A stretch of DNA of 64,000 nucleotides from Holophagaceae bacterium (GTDB lineage Bacteria; Acidobacteriota; Holophagae; Holophagales; Holophagaceae). The notes beneath the pieces are model-generated. The model was not told the DNA's origin and ran no database searches. It saw nothing but the letters and a program-made list of their open reading frames with translations. Below, in pieces: positions 18,375 through 25,852 of the stretch (its first letter is position 1; each line of letters begins with the position of its first letter). The DNA is taken from contig JAJTBS010000001.1 of NCBI GenBank assembly GCA_021286765.1, positions 930,001-994,000 of the forward strand. The letters run 5' to 3'. Both the position numbers and the translations under genes were made by a program.

Positions 18375-18449
18375 GAGCCTCTGCAGTCGAATTGCGAGGT
18401 GGACCCCGCCGGCGGGAATGGGTGATGATGGGCCAGGAGCCTGACACCC

Positions 18450-19469
18450 ATGGCCGTGACCAAGACCCCCCGCAAGAAGCCCGTGAGCACCACCGAGAAG
18501 GCGGACGAAACCGTCCCCAAGGCCAAGGCCGCCCCGGCCAAAAAGGCCGCGGTCAAGAAAGCTGAACCCAAGGTCGTGGCGCCAGAGGTGGTCGAAATCA
18601 AGGCTGAGCCCAAGGCCAAGCCTGCCGCCAAGGCGTCTGCAAAAGCCAAGGCCACCAAGGCGGCACCCAAGGCCCCTGTAGCGCCGGCGGAGGCTGCCCA
18701 GCCCGCGACCGTGAAAGCGCCGGCCGCCCCCGCTCTGACGCCTCTGGCCCAGGCCATCCTGGCCGCGATCTGCGAAGGCCGGGCGGTCGAGTTCATCTTC
18801 GCGGATGCGGATGCCAACGCCCCCCGCACCTTCGAGCCCCGGCATCTCACCTACGATGCCCTCAGCCAGGCCTGGTACACCTGGGGCTGGGATCGCCGGT
18901 ACAACGCCGAGCGCCACCACCGCGTGGACCTGCTGGCCGAAGTCAATGAGGTCGAGGGCGTGGGCCGTGCAGCCCAGGGGCCCTATGCCGAGGGCACTCC
19001 CGCCAACCAGATCGGCGGCTGGCTGGGCGGCGAACCCATCGCTGTGAAAGCCAGCCTGGCGAAGCAGTGGGTCTTCGCGGTGAAGCAGGCGCCCCCCGCC
19101 TTCCCGAACTTCAAGCTGGAGGATCAGGGTGATGGCCAGGCCATGATCACCTTCTCCGCCACGGATCTGCGGGCCATCGCGCGCTGGGTCATGCAGTTCG
19201 GCGATGGCATCCAGGTCTTGGAGCCGGCCCGGCTCGTGGATCGAATCAAGCAAGTGGGCGCTGTCTGGGCCGGCCGGGAGCGGCAGGCGCCTCTGCCCGC
19301 TGCTCCCAAGGCACCTTCCCGTCCGGACCCTGCGCCGGAGCAGCCCCGCCGCCACGAAGCCCGGCCTCACCGCGAGGCCCGACCGGAACGGGAAGCCCGT
19401 CCCGAGCGGGACGAGCCCTCCAAGGGCAAGCCAGGCAAGGTGGAAGTCATCCGCTTCGACCGGCTCTGA
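18450..19469 (+). CDS. WYL-WCX domain protein with histone-H1-like N-terminal tail
   Basis: 339 residues. Residues 1-95 are a Lys/Ala/Pro-rich, disordered tail of repeated PKAKAAPAKKA-like units, like bacterial H1/AlgP proteins. A WYL-like fold follows (about 100-170; EPRHLTYD, WYTWGWDRRYN, HRVDLLAEV), then a WCX-like C-terminal extension (about 195-275; WVMQFGDGIQVLEPARLVDRI). The end is an Arg/His/Glu-rich tail with repeated EARP(H/E)R units. WYL proteins usually carry an N-terminal HTH, which is absent here, so DNA contact may be through the basic tail. AGGAG precedes ATG 18450. Ligand unknown. Confidence 0.72.
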   Translation: MAVTKTPRKKPVSTTEKADETVPKAKAAPAKKAAVKKAEPKVVAPEVVEIKAEPKAKPAAKASAKAKATKAAPKAPVAPAEAAQPATVKAPAAPALTPLAQAILAAICEGRAVEFIFADADANAPRTFEPRHLTYDALSQAWYTWGWDRRYNAERHHRVDLLAEVNEVEGVGRAAQGPYAEGTPANQIGGWLGGEPIAVKASLAKQWVFAVKQAPPAFPNFKLEDQGDGQAMITFSATDLRAIARWVMQFGDGIQVLEPARLVDRIKQVGAVWAGRERQAPLPAAPKAPSRPDPAPEQPRRHEARPHREARPEREARPERDEPSKGKPGKVEVIRFDRL

Positions 19470-19473
19470 ACGA

Positions 19474-21039
19474 TCAGGAGCCTTCGAGCCACCATCCCCG
19501 GCGGCCGGGCACATAGCCGTAGGTCTGGCCGAGCATGTTGAATCCGATGCCACGGAGGCGCCGGTCCCGAACCAGGTAGGCCACGCCGTAGGTCAGCTGG
19601 AGCACCGGCCGGTCGTTCTGGATGCCCTCGTTGATCCGCAGGTAGATGTTCCGGCGCCGGACCGGGTCCAGCTCATGCCGCCCCTGCTCGAACAGGCGAT
19701 CCATCACCGGGTTCCGGTAGCCCGTGACGTTGCTGCCACTGGCAATGCCATCCGAGGAGAACAGCGGGCTTTCATTGTCCGGATCGAGGCCGGTGTTCCA
19801 GGCGTAATCCCAGATGTCCCCCACGCCCTTGGTGGACATGATGAACGGCTCGTCGACCGGGGTGCGTCGCAGGTCGATCTCCACCCCGACCTTGCGGAGA
19901 GCCTCACAGAAGGCATCGGCGTGGTCCCGTCCGGAATAGCCCCAGGCGGCGAACATGACCAGGTGGAGCCGGCGTCCCCTGGCATCGAGACGGACCCCGT
20001 CCGGGCCCAGCCTCCAGCCGGCCTGTTCCAGCATGGCCCCCGCCCGTTCCGCCCGGGGGAGCGGCGCCACTGCCTGATCGAAAGCCCAGCTCTGGGGCGG
20101 CCAGAGGCTCGACGCCAGCCGCTCGGCCCGGAGCCTCCGCTGCCCCTTGAGGAACTCCCAGGGCAGGGCTTCCGCGAGCGCCCGCCGCAGCCGCACGTCG
20201 CCCAGGAGGCTCCGTTCGGGATTGCAGTTGAACCAGAAGGTATTGAACGAGGCCAGTGGTGTGGATTGAGCGATGAGGCTTCCATCCCCAAAAGCGCCTC
20301 GCCGCAGCAGGTAGTGGCGGAACCAGTCGAGCTCGCCGAAGTGGTACTCCCTCGCCCGGAGTTGCCGTCCGTACTCGGCCTTGTCCTGGGGCTGGACCCG
20401 GAAGCGGAAAGCGCTCCAGCGGCCAGGGTGCGAGCCGCGGTAGCCGTCCCACAGGTGAAGCTGGATGTCGGTCGCGTGAGCCCCGGGCTGAACCCGATAG
20501 GGCCCTGATCCGATGGGTGCATGGTTCAGCGGATGCTTCAGATCTCCAGCGCCTGGGCCATAGTGCCGCCGGGGAACAGGCTGGAAGTTGTAGAGGTCCG
20601 ACAGGAGGGAGGCGCGGGGGGTCTTCAGGCGAATCCTTACTCGGAGGGGCCCCTCGGCCACCAGGCTGTCCAGGGTGCGCACGCCGACCAGGTCGTTGAT
20701 CTTCCGCACCTGGGGCAGCGACAGCAAGCGCCAGGTCGCCACCACATCCTCGGCCTCGATGGGCGTGCCATCCTGCCAAGTCAGACCAGGACGGAGTTTC
20801 AGCAGGATGTTGCATCCGTCTTTCGAGATTTCCCAGCCTTCAAGCAGCTGGGGGACGAACTCGCCGCGCTCATCCAGCGCCACCAGCCGGTCGAAGACCA
20901 GGTCCACGACCTGGACCTCGACCTCCCGCGACAGCAGCAGGGGGTTCAAGCTCATGACTGGCTTGTCGAGCGCCACGGAGATCGGCTGGGCTCCCAGAGA
21001 GAGCGCCGTGAAGAGGCAGGCCAGCAGGGCGCGCCTCAT
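19474..21039 (-). CDS. Extracellular solute-binding protein, family 5 (copy 2)
   Basis: 521 residues with a signal peptide (MRRALLACLF to LGA) and no lipobox Cys, so it should be soluble in the periplasm. The SBP_bac_5 fold is recognised by the opening SLNPLL, GLTWQDGTPIEAEDV, GSGPYRV and the C-terminal GRHELDPVRRRNIYLRINE. The family binds peptides or related solutes for ABC import. The start overlaps the stop of the upstream paralogue (ATGA), so the pair is translationally coupled. No permease or ATPase gene is adjacent. Confidence 0.85.
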   Translation of the reverse strand: MRRALLACLFTALSLGAQPISVALDKPVMSLNPLLLSREVEVQVVDLVFDRLVALDERGEFVPQLLEGWEISKDGCNILLKLRPGLTWQDGTPIEAEDVVATWRLLSLPQVRKINDLVGVRTLDSLVAEGPLRVRIRLKTPRASLLSDLYNFQPVPRRHYGPGAGDLKHPLNHAPIGSGPYRVQPGAHATDIQLHLWDGYRGSHPGRWSAFRFRVQPQDKAEYGRQLRAREYHFGELDWFRHYLLRRGAFGDGSLIAQSTPLASFNTFWFNCNPERSLLGDVRLRRALAEALPWEFLKGQRRLRAERLASSLWPPQSWAFDQAVAPLPRAERAGAMLEQAGWRLGPDGVRLDARGRRLHLVMFAAWGYSGRDHADAFCEALRKVGVEIDLRRTPVDEPFIMSTKGVGDIWDYAWNTGLDPDNESPLFSSDGIASGSNVTGYRNPVMDRLFEQGRHELDPVRRRNIYLRINEGIQNDRPVLQLTYGVAYLVRDRRLRGIGFNMLGQTYGYVPGRRGWWLEGS

Positions 21040-22610
21040 GAAGCCGCCTCCAGATTCCAGGCGCGCCGCCCTGGCCAGAAGCCGTAGCTCTGGCCGAGGG
21101 GGTTGAAGGTCACCCTGCGGAGGCGCCGGTGCACCAGCACCCGGTTCTGCGTGTAGGTGGTCGGGATCACGGGCTTGTCCCGATAGATGATTTCCGCGAT
21201 CCGATGGTAGATCCGCTTCCGGGCCTCGAAGTCCAGCGTGTGGCGCCCCTCGTCGAACAGGCGGTCCATCTCCGGATTCAGGTAGGCGCTGACGTTGGCC
21301 TTGGTCCGATAGCCTTCGGAGGTGAAGAGCGGGCTGTCCACATCCGGATCCAGGGCCAGGCTCCAGGCGTAGGACCACAGGTCCCCCTCATGGTCCATGG
21401 CCTTGCGGATCAGGCTGGCGAAATCAAGGTAGCGGACCTCGATCTCCATGCCGATGCGCGCGGCCTGCTGAGCCAGGAGGTTCGCCGGGGCCCTGGGGTC
21501 CCGCGGCTCCGGCTCGTAGATCACCAGGTGCAGGCGCCGTCCTCGGGCATCCCTCCTCACTCCGTCGGGGCCCGGCCTCCAGCCGGCCGCATCCAGCAAG
21601 CTCGCAGCCCGCTCGACCTGGGGAAGCGGCCGAGGCTGGGGGTCGAAGGCCCAGCTCTCCGGTGGCCAGAAGCTGCTGGCGATGCGAGTCGGGAAGAACC
21701 GCCGGGCCCGCGCCTGGTCCTTCCATGGCACCAGTTCACCGATGACCTGTCGGAGCTTCAGATCCCCCAGAAGGCTGCGCCTGGGGTCGCAGTTCAGGAA
21801 GTAGGCGCCGAAGGAGGCCTGGGGCACGGAGAGAGGCGTCACCAGCCCCTCTCCAATGGCTCCCTTCTTGACAAGGTAGTAGCGCAGGGCATTCGCGACG
21901 GAATAGTGGATCCGCTCCTGACGCATGTCCTGGATGAGGGGAGTCTTCGCACCCGTCATGTCCAGGAACTCGAAACCGGGAGCCACCCCGGGATGCGGCC
22001 CCCGGTAACCGGGCCAGCGTTCCAGGACCGCATGCTTGGTGGTGGCCTGGCCCACCACCCGGTACGGGCCTGAGCCCACGGGGGTGAAGTTCACCTTGTC
22101 CAGCCGGGGATTGGGCCCCACCTGGTAGTGGCGCCGGGGCACCGGAATGAGGTTGTAGAGGTCCGACATCAGGGTGCCCCGTGGCCGCTTCAGCCGGATG
22201 CGCACGGTCAGGGGCCCCTCGGCGACCAGGCTGTCGAGGCTGGTCACACCCGCCACCGTGTCCGCCACCTGGCGGACCCTGGGCAATCGGAGAGCCTTCC
22301 AGGTATGGACCACATCCTCAGCCTGGATGGGAGCCCCGTCTTGCCAGGTCAGGCCGGGGCGCAGCTTCAGGACCACCTCCCGGCCCCCCTTCAGGATCGT
22401 CCACGACTCCAGCAGTTCCGGGATGAACTGGCCCTGGGCGTCCATGGTCACCAACCGGTCGAAAACCAGGTCCACGACCTCGGTGTCCGTGTCCTGGGTG
22501 ATCAGCAGGGGGTTCAGGGTGGTCCACTCGCTCACGGCCACGCGGATGGGGTCTCCCGCCGAGAGACTGGAACAGAGGCAGATCACCAGGACGAGAAGGC
22601 GCCGTTGCAT
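21036..22610 (-). CDS. Extracellular solute-binding protein, family 5 (copy 1)
   Basis: 524 residues, paralogous to the next gene downstream: both share VVDLVFDRLV, RPGLTWQDG, EAEDVV, LDSLVAEGPL and an aromatic C-terminus (GQSYGFWPGRR here). Signal peptide MQRRLLVLVI to LSA, again without lipobox. SBP_bac_5 family, probably peptide binding. ATG 22610 precedes the signal peptide, though its ribosome site is weak. It lies 46 bp after the thioredoxin-like gene, so one transcript is likely. Confidence 0.85.
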   Translation of the reverse strand: MQRRLLVLVICLCSSLSAGDPIRVAVSEWTTLNPLLITQDTDTEVVDLVFDRLVTMDAQGQFIPELLESWTILKGGREVVLKLRPGLTWQDGAPIQAEDVVHTWKALRLPRVRQVADTVAGVTSLDSLVAEGPLTVRIRLKRPRGTLMSDLYNLIPVPRRHYQVGPNPRLDKVNFTPVGSGPYRVVGQATTKHAVLERWPGYRGPHPGVAPGFEFLDMTGAKTPLIQDMRQERIHYSVANALRYYLVKKGAIGEGLVTPLSVPQASFGAYFLNCDPRRSLLGDLKLRQVIGELVPWKDQARARRFFPTRIASSFWPPESWAFDPQPRPLPQVERAASLLDAAGWRPGPDGVRRDARGRRLHLVIYEPEPRDPRAPANLLAQQAARIGMEIEVRYLDFASLIRKAMDHEGDLWSYAWSLALDPDVDSPLFTSEGYRTKANVSAYLNPEMDRLFDEGRHTLDFEARKRIYHRIAEIIYRDKPVIPTTYTQNRVLVHRRLRRVTFNPLGQSYGFWPGRRAWNLEAAS

Positions 22611-22656
22611 GGTGATTGTTTCATCGGTAGGCCCCCGCAAATCCTGAGAACGAGCC

Positions 22657-23193
22657 CTACCGTCCCTCGGCCCTGAGGGCTGCCTCCGCCAGCTCCACCA
22701 GAGCCTCAGCCATGCTCTGCCCCTCCCTGGGGGGATTTTCCACCAGCGTCCCCGCCAGGCGCTGGACGCCCCCGGGCTGGGTCGCGAACAGGTAGAAGGT
22801 CGGCACCCGATGGACCGCCTGCGGCTCCAGGCCCTTCGGCCAGGCCGCGGGCTTCAGCGTCTTGTCCCGGCCCACCCCCAGGTAGCGCACCTCGATGAAG
22901 GGATTGGGATCCATCTCCAGGGCCAGCAGGTACGGCAGATGATACTGGCTGTCGGCGCACCAGGATCCGAACACCACCACCAGCGTGAGCGGCTGCCGGA
23001 TGGCTGCCCAACGCGCCCGCAGGCCGGCATTCACCTTCACCTTGGCCAGGTTGTCGCGGAAGGCCGTGCCATGAGCCAGGATGGCCGGGGCCGTGACCTC
23101 GCCAAGCAGCATTCCCTTGGATTCAGGGGGGATGGTGGCCGCCGGCTGGGCCAGCAGGGCGGGGACGGCCAGGACCGCGACGGCAGGTTTCAT
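22657..23193 (-). CDS. Exported thioredoxin-fold protein with single active-site Cys
   Basis: 178 residues with a signal peptide (about 1-16). The thioredoxin-like core has VVVFGSWCADSQYHLPYL, where the usual CxxC is WCADS (Cys79, Ser82), and the cis-proline segment HRVPTFYLF. A single Cys points to an isomerase, binding or reductase-dependent role, not a classical dithiol thioredoxin. GGAG lies before ATG 23193. It is the first gene of the unit running into the two solute-binding proteins and is divergent from the Rrf2 gene. Confidence 0.72.
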   Translation of the reverse strand: MKPAVAVLAVPALLAQPAATIPPESKGMLLGEVTAPAILAHGTAFRDNLAKVKVNAGLRARWAAIRQPLTLVVVFGSWCADSQYHLPYLLALEMDPNPFIEVRYLGVGRDKTLKPAAWPKGLEPQAVHRVPTFYLFATQPGGVQRLAGTLVENPPREGQSMAEALVELAEAALRAEGR

Positions 23194-23227
23194 GGTGGAC
23201 TCCGGAACCAAGTCTACTGGGGTGCAT

Positions 23228-23252
23228 AAACTTGACTCATTCGATCAGGAAT
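23228..23252. promoter_or_regulatory. IscR/Rrf2-like operator
   Basis: The 25 bases here match the published IscR type 1 consensus (ATASYYGACTRWWWYAGTCRRSTAT) at about 20 positions, with left half AAACTTGACT and right half ending ATCAGGAAT. It sits between the divergent thioredoxin-like and Rrf2 genes, 29 bp before the Rrf2 GTG. A TTGACT at 23232 could also be a -35 box. Confidence 0.5.
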
Positions 23253-23280
23253 ACTAGCCTGGGGATCTGGAGACTCCTTC

Positions 23281-23787
23281 GTGAAGATCTCGGCCCGAGG
23301 CAGGTACAGCATGCAGGCCCTGTTCGACCTGGCCCACCACAGCCACGGCCAGCCGGTGCCCCTCCATGTGATCGCCGAACGCCAGAAGCTCTCCCTGCCC
23401 TTCCTCGAGCAGATCTTCAACAAGCTCAAGAAAGCCGGCGTGGTGGCCAGCGTGCGCGGGCCCAAGGGCGGCTACATCCTCACGCGGCCCTGCAACCAGG
23501 TGAGCGTGGGCGAGGTCCTCCGCCTCACGGACAGCAGCTTCTACGCCGCCGCCAAGGAAGATCCCAAGACCGCCAACAGGACCTTGCTGGCCGACGAACG
23601 CATGAGCAGGTTGTTGTGGAACCGGCTGAACGACCACATCTCCGCCTTCATGGAGAAGGTCACCTTCGCCGACCTCTGCTCCGAGACCTCCAGCAACACC
23701 TGCCCCGACTGCACCTGTCCCGAGTATGTGAAGGACGTCCAGGGTCAGATCGTGCGGGGTGAGCGCAAAGCCTGCGGAGTGATGTGA
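23281..23787 (+). CDS. Rrf2-family transcription regulator (IscR-like)
   Basis: 168 residues. It starts MKISARGRYSMQALFDLA, the canonical Rrf2 opening, with the winged HTH at about 25-65 (LPFLEQIFNKLKKAG, VRGPKGGY). The C-terminal region carries Cys133, 141, 144 and 146, a plausible Fe-S cluster site, but spacing differs from Escherichia coli IscR (Cx5Cx5C). GTG 23281 has GGAG upstream. It overlaps ttcA by four bases. An IscR-like palindrome lies just upstream, so autoregulation is likely. Confidence 0.88.
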   Translation: MKISARGRYSMQALFDLAHHSHGQPVPLHVIAERQKLSLPFLEQIFNKLKKAGVVASVRGPKGGYILTRPCNQVSVGEVLRLTDSSFYAAAKEDPKTANRTLLADERMSRLLWNRLNDHISAFMEKVTFADLCSETSSNTCPDCTCPEYVKDVQGQIVRGERKACGVM

Positions 23788-24635
23788 GCAATCCCTGCGC
23801 CCTTCCCAGCTTGGCCCTGCCCCCCACTGAAGCGGATCTCAAGACCCTGCCCCGCCTGGAGAAGAAGCTGGCCCGCCGCCTGGGCGAGACGAATGCGGCC
23901 TACAAGCTCATCGAGGATGGCGATCGCATCCTGGTGGCCGTGAGCGGCGGCAAGGATTCCTGGGCCCTCCTCGACGTGCTGGAGCGCCTGCGCAAGCGGG
24001 CGCCCGTGACCTTCGCCGTCGAAGCCGTCACCGTGGATCCCGGCTTCCCCCAATTCAATCCCGATCCCATTGCCGAAGTGTGTGAGCGGATCGGTGTGCC
24101 CCACCATGTCATCCCCGCCCCCATCGACAAGATGGTTCGCGCCAAGCCCGAGGAGCTGCCGTGCATCATCTGCTCGCGGTTGCGCCGGGGCGTGCTCTAT
24201 TCCTTCGCCAAGCAGCATGGTTATTCGAAGATCGCCCTGGGCCATCACCTCGACGATCTCATCGAGACCCTGCTCATCAACCTGTTCTTCGAAGGGCGCC
24301 TCAGCACCATGCCCTTGCGCCTCGTGAGCGACGACGGCGCCAACACGGTGATCCGCCCCCTGGGCACCTGCGAGGAGAAGGACCTGCAACGCTACGCCTG
24401 GCTGCGCGGCTTTCCCATCGTGCCCTGTGGCTGTCCCCTCTGCGGCTGCTCCAGCCTGGAGAGCCGCCGCAAGCAGGTGAAGGAGCTCATCGCCGCCATG
24501 GAAACGAGCATCCCCCGCCTCAAGGCCTCCATGCTCGGCGCCATGGGCAATGTGAAGCTGAGCCACCTGCTCGATCTGAATCTCGGCGCCCTGCATGCCA
24601 AGGGCGTGGATGAGGCGGTGGAGCGACTTGGCTAG
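23784..24635 (+). CDS. ttcA: tRNA 2-thiocytidine biosynthesis protein (TtcA family)
   Basis: 283-residue PP-loop ATP pyrophosphatase that adenylates and thiolates tRNA cytidine 32. The PP-loop is SGGKDS (54-59). The Fe-S ligands fit the family: PCIICSRLRRG (Cys127, Cys130) and a downstream Cys in CGCPLCGC (215-222). It starts at GTG 23784 inside the Rrf2 stop region (GTGA overlap), so synthesis is coupled to an Fe-S-sensing regulator. That fits an oxygen- and iron-labile cluster enzyme. Confidence 0.87.
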   Translation: MSNPCALPSLALPPTEADLKTLPRLEKKLARRLGETNAAYKLIEDGDRILVAVSGGKDSWALLDVLERLRKRAPVTFAVEAVTVDPGFPQFNPDPIAEVCERIGVPHHVIPAPIDKMVRAKPEELPCIICSRLRRGVLYSFAKQHGYSKIALGHHLDDLIETLLINLFFEGRLSTMPLRLVSDDGANTVIRPLGTCEEKDLQRYAWLRGFPIVPCGCPLCGCSSLESRRKQVKELIAAMETSIPRLKASMLGAMGNVKLSHLLDLNLGALHAKGVDEAVERLG

Positions 24636-25822
24636 GAAACGCTCAGCCACAGTCCCTTGAGGTAGAACCCCTCCGGATGGTTGAGCGCGTAGGGGTGATC
24701 CGCGGGCTGCCCGAGGTGGGCCAGCACCCGGGCCTCCCGGCCAGCCTCCAGCAGGGCCGTCCACACGGCCTCCTGAAACCGGGTGCGATCCAGGTGCTGG
24801 CTGCAGGAGAAGCACCAGAGCATGCCGCCGGGGGCGGTGGCGCGGGCGCCCAGACGGAAGACGTCCTTGTAGGCCTTGAAGGCCTTGTCCACGTCCTTGC
24901 GCTGCTTGGCGAAGGCCGGCGGATCCACGATGACGCGGTTCCAGCCGAAGGGTTCCAGCTGGCGCATGAGCTCAAAGGCATCGCCTTCCATGCGCAGGTG
25001 CATCGCGGGATCCAGCCCATTGGCGGCCCAGTCGCGCTCGGCCTGATCCAGGGCCGGAGCGCTGATGTCGAGGGTGGCCACTTCCGCCGCGCCACCCAGG
25101 CCGGCATGGATGCTGAAACCGCCGGTGTAGCCGAAGGCGTTGAGCACGCGCTTGTCCTTCGACACGCGGCCCAGCTGCATTCGGTGCTCCCGCTGATCCA
25201 GGAAGAAGCCTGTCTTCTGGCCCCGCAGCAGGTCCACGGTGAGCTTCGCTCCGCCTTCACGCACGGTCACCGGGCCCGCGAGGCTGCCCTTGAGCAGCCG
25301 GTTCACGGGGTCCAGGCCCTCTTCCCGGCGGCCGGACTGGCTGCGCTCCACGAAGGCCGTGATGCCCTCGCGCTTGCCGAGCTCGAAAAGGATGGGCCAC
25401 CAGGTCTCCCGCAGGAGTTCCAGGCCCGCCGTGCCCACCTGCAGGACCAGAGCCGAGGCATAGCGGTCCACCACCAGGCCCGGCAGGCCGTCGCCCTCGC
25501 CGAAGATCCAGCGGCAGCCGCCTTCGGGATCCCAAAGGCCCAGTTCCTTCCGCAGGGCCAGGGCCGACTCGAAGCGGTCCCGGAAGAAGGCCTCATCCAG
25601 CGGCGCATCCTCGAAACGGAAGATCCGCGCGGCCAGGGGATTCGTCGGGCTGGCCGTGCCGATGCCGAGGACGCAGCCGGAATCGTCCGCCAGCCTCACC
25701 AGGGCTGCATCCGCGGGCTTGGCCATGGCCCCCGAGAACACCCAGGGATGGCGCTTGGAGATCAGGGCCTCCTTGCCGGGTTTCAGACGGAGCAGGGGAT
25801 AGGGCCAGCGTGGGGTGGTCAT
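24632..25822 (-). CDS. Class I SAM-dependent rRNA methyltransferase, RlmI-like
   Basis: 396 residues, the same length as E. coli RlmI, which methylates C1962 of 23S rRNA. The N-terminal PUA-like domain (about 8-75; PGKEALISKRHPWVFSGA) is followed by an EEHEE-type segment and a Rossmann methyltransferase (NAFGYTGGFSIHA; DPPAFAK catalytic loop; CSQHLD). The 3' end overlaps ttcA by four bases on the opposite strand. The start is ATG 25822, 30 bp from a divergent gene. Confidence 0.88.
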   Translation of the reverse strand: MTTPRWPYPLLRLKPGKEALISKRHPWVFSGAMAKPADAALVRLADDSGCVLGIGTASPTNPLAARIFRFEDAPLDEAFFRDRFESALALRKELGLWDPEGGCRWIFGEGDGLPGLVVDRYASALVLQVGTAGLELLRETWWPILFELGKREGITAFVERSQSGRREEGLDPVNRLLKGSLAGPVTVREGGAKLTVDLLRGQKTGFFLDQREHRMQLGRVSKDKRVLNAFGYTGGFSIHAGLGGAAEVATLDISAPALDQAERDWAANGLDPAMHLRMEGDAFELMRQLEPFGWNRVIVDPPAFAKQRKDVDKAFKAYKDVFRLGARATAPGGMLWCFSCSQHLDRTRFQEAVWTALLEAGREARVLAHLGQPADHPYALNHPEGFYLKGLWLSVS

Positions 25823-25852
25823 GGATCCAGGGTAGCTTGTTACCCTGGGACC

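Noticed and set aside
18450-19469. WYL protein as a defence-island regulator (CapW/BrxR type)
   Set aside because: No defence genes are near; neighbours are xerC and solute-binding proteins, and the HTH of those regulators is absent.
19474-21378. Longer 634-codon version of the second solute-binding protein
   Set aside because: The extra 113 codons overlap the paralogous gene and lack a signal peptide; the ATGA overlap start at 21039 does have one.
23763-23777. GCGCAAAGCCTGCGG, reminiscent of part of a GEMM c-di-GMP riboswitch
   Set aside because: It is inside the 3' coding part of the Rrf2 gene and the rest of the aptamer is missing.
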